Shown: in pieces, positions 21,723-22,462 of the stretch | How the letters are laid out: every line of letters starts with the position of its first letter | How positions within the stretch are numbered: the first letter of the stretch is position 1 | Assembly (NCBI GenBank): GCA_035697245.1 | Contig: DASSDH010000169.1 | Location: 1 to 22,462, forward strand | Direction of reading: 5' to 3' | Length of the DNA stretch: 22,462 nucleotides | Origin: JACVRX01 sp035697245 | GTDB taxonomy: Bacteria > Actinomycetota > Actinomycetes > Jiangellales > Jiangellaceae | Notes under the pieces: model-generated | What the model was told of the DNA's origin: nothing | The model's input: only the letters and a program-made list of their open reading frames with translations | Database searches by the model: none | Translations under genes and position numbers: made by a program

Positions 21723-22462
21723 CTATGGGCCGCGCGGAACGACCGTCACGGGAAGCCGGGCCCGGCGGATCAGCCGCGACGAAACCCCACCGAGCAGCAC
21801 GCGGCGAGCAGGGCCGTAGCCCCTGGAGCCGCACACCAGCAAGTCGACATCGTCCGGGCCGAGCGCGGCCAACGATTCCACGACGGCACCCTCGAGGAGC
21901 ACGGTTTGCGGTTCGATCTCCGGCGGCACCCCGGCGGCGGCGAACTCCAGCGCCCTGCCGAAAGAGTCGCGTGCCATGTCGACGTACGCCTGCTCTTCGC
22001 TCCTGCCGACCAGGTAGGAGTAGCGCTCCGGCGACCGACCGAGCACGGTGTAGAGGGTCAGCCGCGCCGGAATTCGTAGGGCGGCCCGTACGGCCACCCG
22101 CAATGCCTCGAGGGCGTCCCGGGTGTCGATGTATGCGACTCCGATGCGCGCGATGCGATCCGGTGCTCCCTGCCGCCAGCCGGCCGGTAGGACCGTGACC
22201 GGTGCCGTCGCGCCGTGCAGAAGCCGCTCGGCGCTGCTGCCCAGCAACGACCGGGCAAGGCCGATCTCACGGCTCGCGCCCACGATCACCATGGCGGCTT
22301 CGACATTCTCGGCGAGGTCGGCCAGGCCGTGTGCCGCCGACGTCGACGCAACCTGCCGATAAAGCGCCGCATCGCCTGCGGTGTCCCGCGCCCTTTGTTG
22401 GATGATCTCGGCCTGTTCCCGAACGTAGGTCGCCCACTCGAGGTCAGGGCGTCTCGCGCCGG
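21723..22462 (-). CDS. Tandem universal stress protein, 5' end outside window
   Basis: The open frame runs off the right edge, so the N-terminus is missing; 246 codons are present. Two UspA domains can be seen. The first, truncated, ends with VIVGASREIGLARSLLGSSAERLLHGA and PVTVLPAG; the second starts ARIGVAYID and ends LLVCGSRGYGPARRVLLGGVSSRLI and PVTVVPRG. Both carry the G-x2-G-x9-G-[S/T]-like ATP-binding segment, with domain 2 the better match. Such tandem proteins occur widely in actinobacteria and respond to starvation, hypoxia or redox stress. An internal ATG at 22292 is not the real start because the domain-1 strands precede it. Confidence 0.92.
   Translation of the reverse strand, partial: GARRPDLEWATYVREQAEIIQQRARDTAGDAALYRQVASTSAAHGLADLAENVEAAMVIVGASREIGLARSLLGSSAERLLHGATAPVTVLPAGWRQGAPDRIARIGVAYIDTRDALEALRVAVRAALRIPARLTLYTVLGRSPERYSYLVGRSEEQAYVDMARDSFGRALEFAAAGVPPEIEPQTVLLEGAVVESLAALGPDDVDLLVCGSRGYGPARRVLLGGVSSRLIRRARLPVTVVPRGP

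Noticed and set aside
1..22462. Mobile element, CRISPR array, tRNA or rRNA
   Set aside because: I found no transposase or integrase motif, regularly spaced repeat, tRNA arm pattern or rRNA core sequence anywhere in the window.

Overview
The window is high-GC DNA with GTG and TTG starts, GAGGAGG-type ribosome binding sites and short head-to-tail overlaps. Its content is typical of a high-GC Gram-positive (Actinobacteria): CIRCE-controlled groEL, a threonine-synthase homologue with a MoaD/ThiS-like protein and a cold-shock gene near groEL, a DUF3263 gene, a LytR_C-domain gene, and otsA/otsB. From memory, the order groEL - csp - MoaD-like - threonine synthase resembles Streptomyces, and a DUF3263 + LytR_C pair resembles Mycobacterium Rv0430-Rv0431. 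I cannot name the genus. The region reads as ordinary chromosome. I see no insertion sequence, CRISPR array, tRNA or rRNA.

Layout. (1) 1-3.7 kb: two secreted proteins (serine protease, beta-propeller), a VOC-fold protein, a decayed luciferase-like monooxygenase, a YCII-domain protein and a PIN-domain protein without a visible antitoxin. (2) 3.7-7.8 kb: groEL with a strong hairpin terminator and a double CIRCE element in the divergent promoter region; facing away from groEL, a small membrane-anchored protein plus an HTTM-domain membrane protein, with a convergent DCC-type thiol oxidoreductase; then a cold-shock gene with promoter and terminator. (3) 7.9-9.7 kb: a SAM-I riboswitch controlling a threonine-synthase-family enzyme translationally coupled to a MoaD/ThiS-like sulfur carrier ending in Gly-Gly. 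(4) 9.7-10.9 kb: an HExxH-motif protein and a dienelactone-hydrolase-like enzyme. (5) 10.9-16.1 kb: a stress and osmolyte block with otsB, a LytR_C (VirR-like) gene, a cation/proton antiporter fused to a UBP-type zinc finger, DUF3263 and otsA. (6) 16.1-22.5 kb: a small acidic protein, SoxR with its operator, a lipoprotein, a conserved hypothetical, an ACT-domain protein, DedA, a hotdog thioesterase, a Tat-exported lipoprotein-like class V aminotransferase and a universal stress protein running off the right edge.

The most interesting unit is region 3. A SAM riboswitch has no obvious reason to control threonine synthesis, but it would make sense if the enzyme used O-phosphohomoserine plus protein-bound thiocarboxylate sulfur to make homocysteine. 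The second is the groEL control region, where two back-to-back CIRCE elements each appear to overlap a promoter pointing outward, so HrcA could control both groEL and the HTTM pair.
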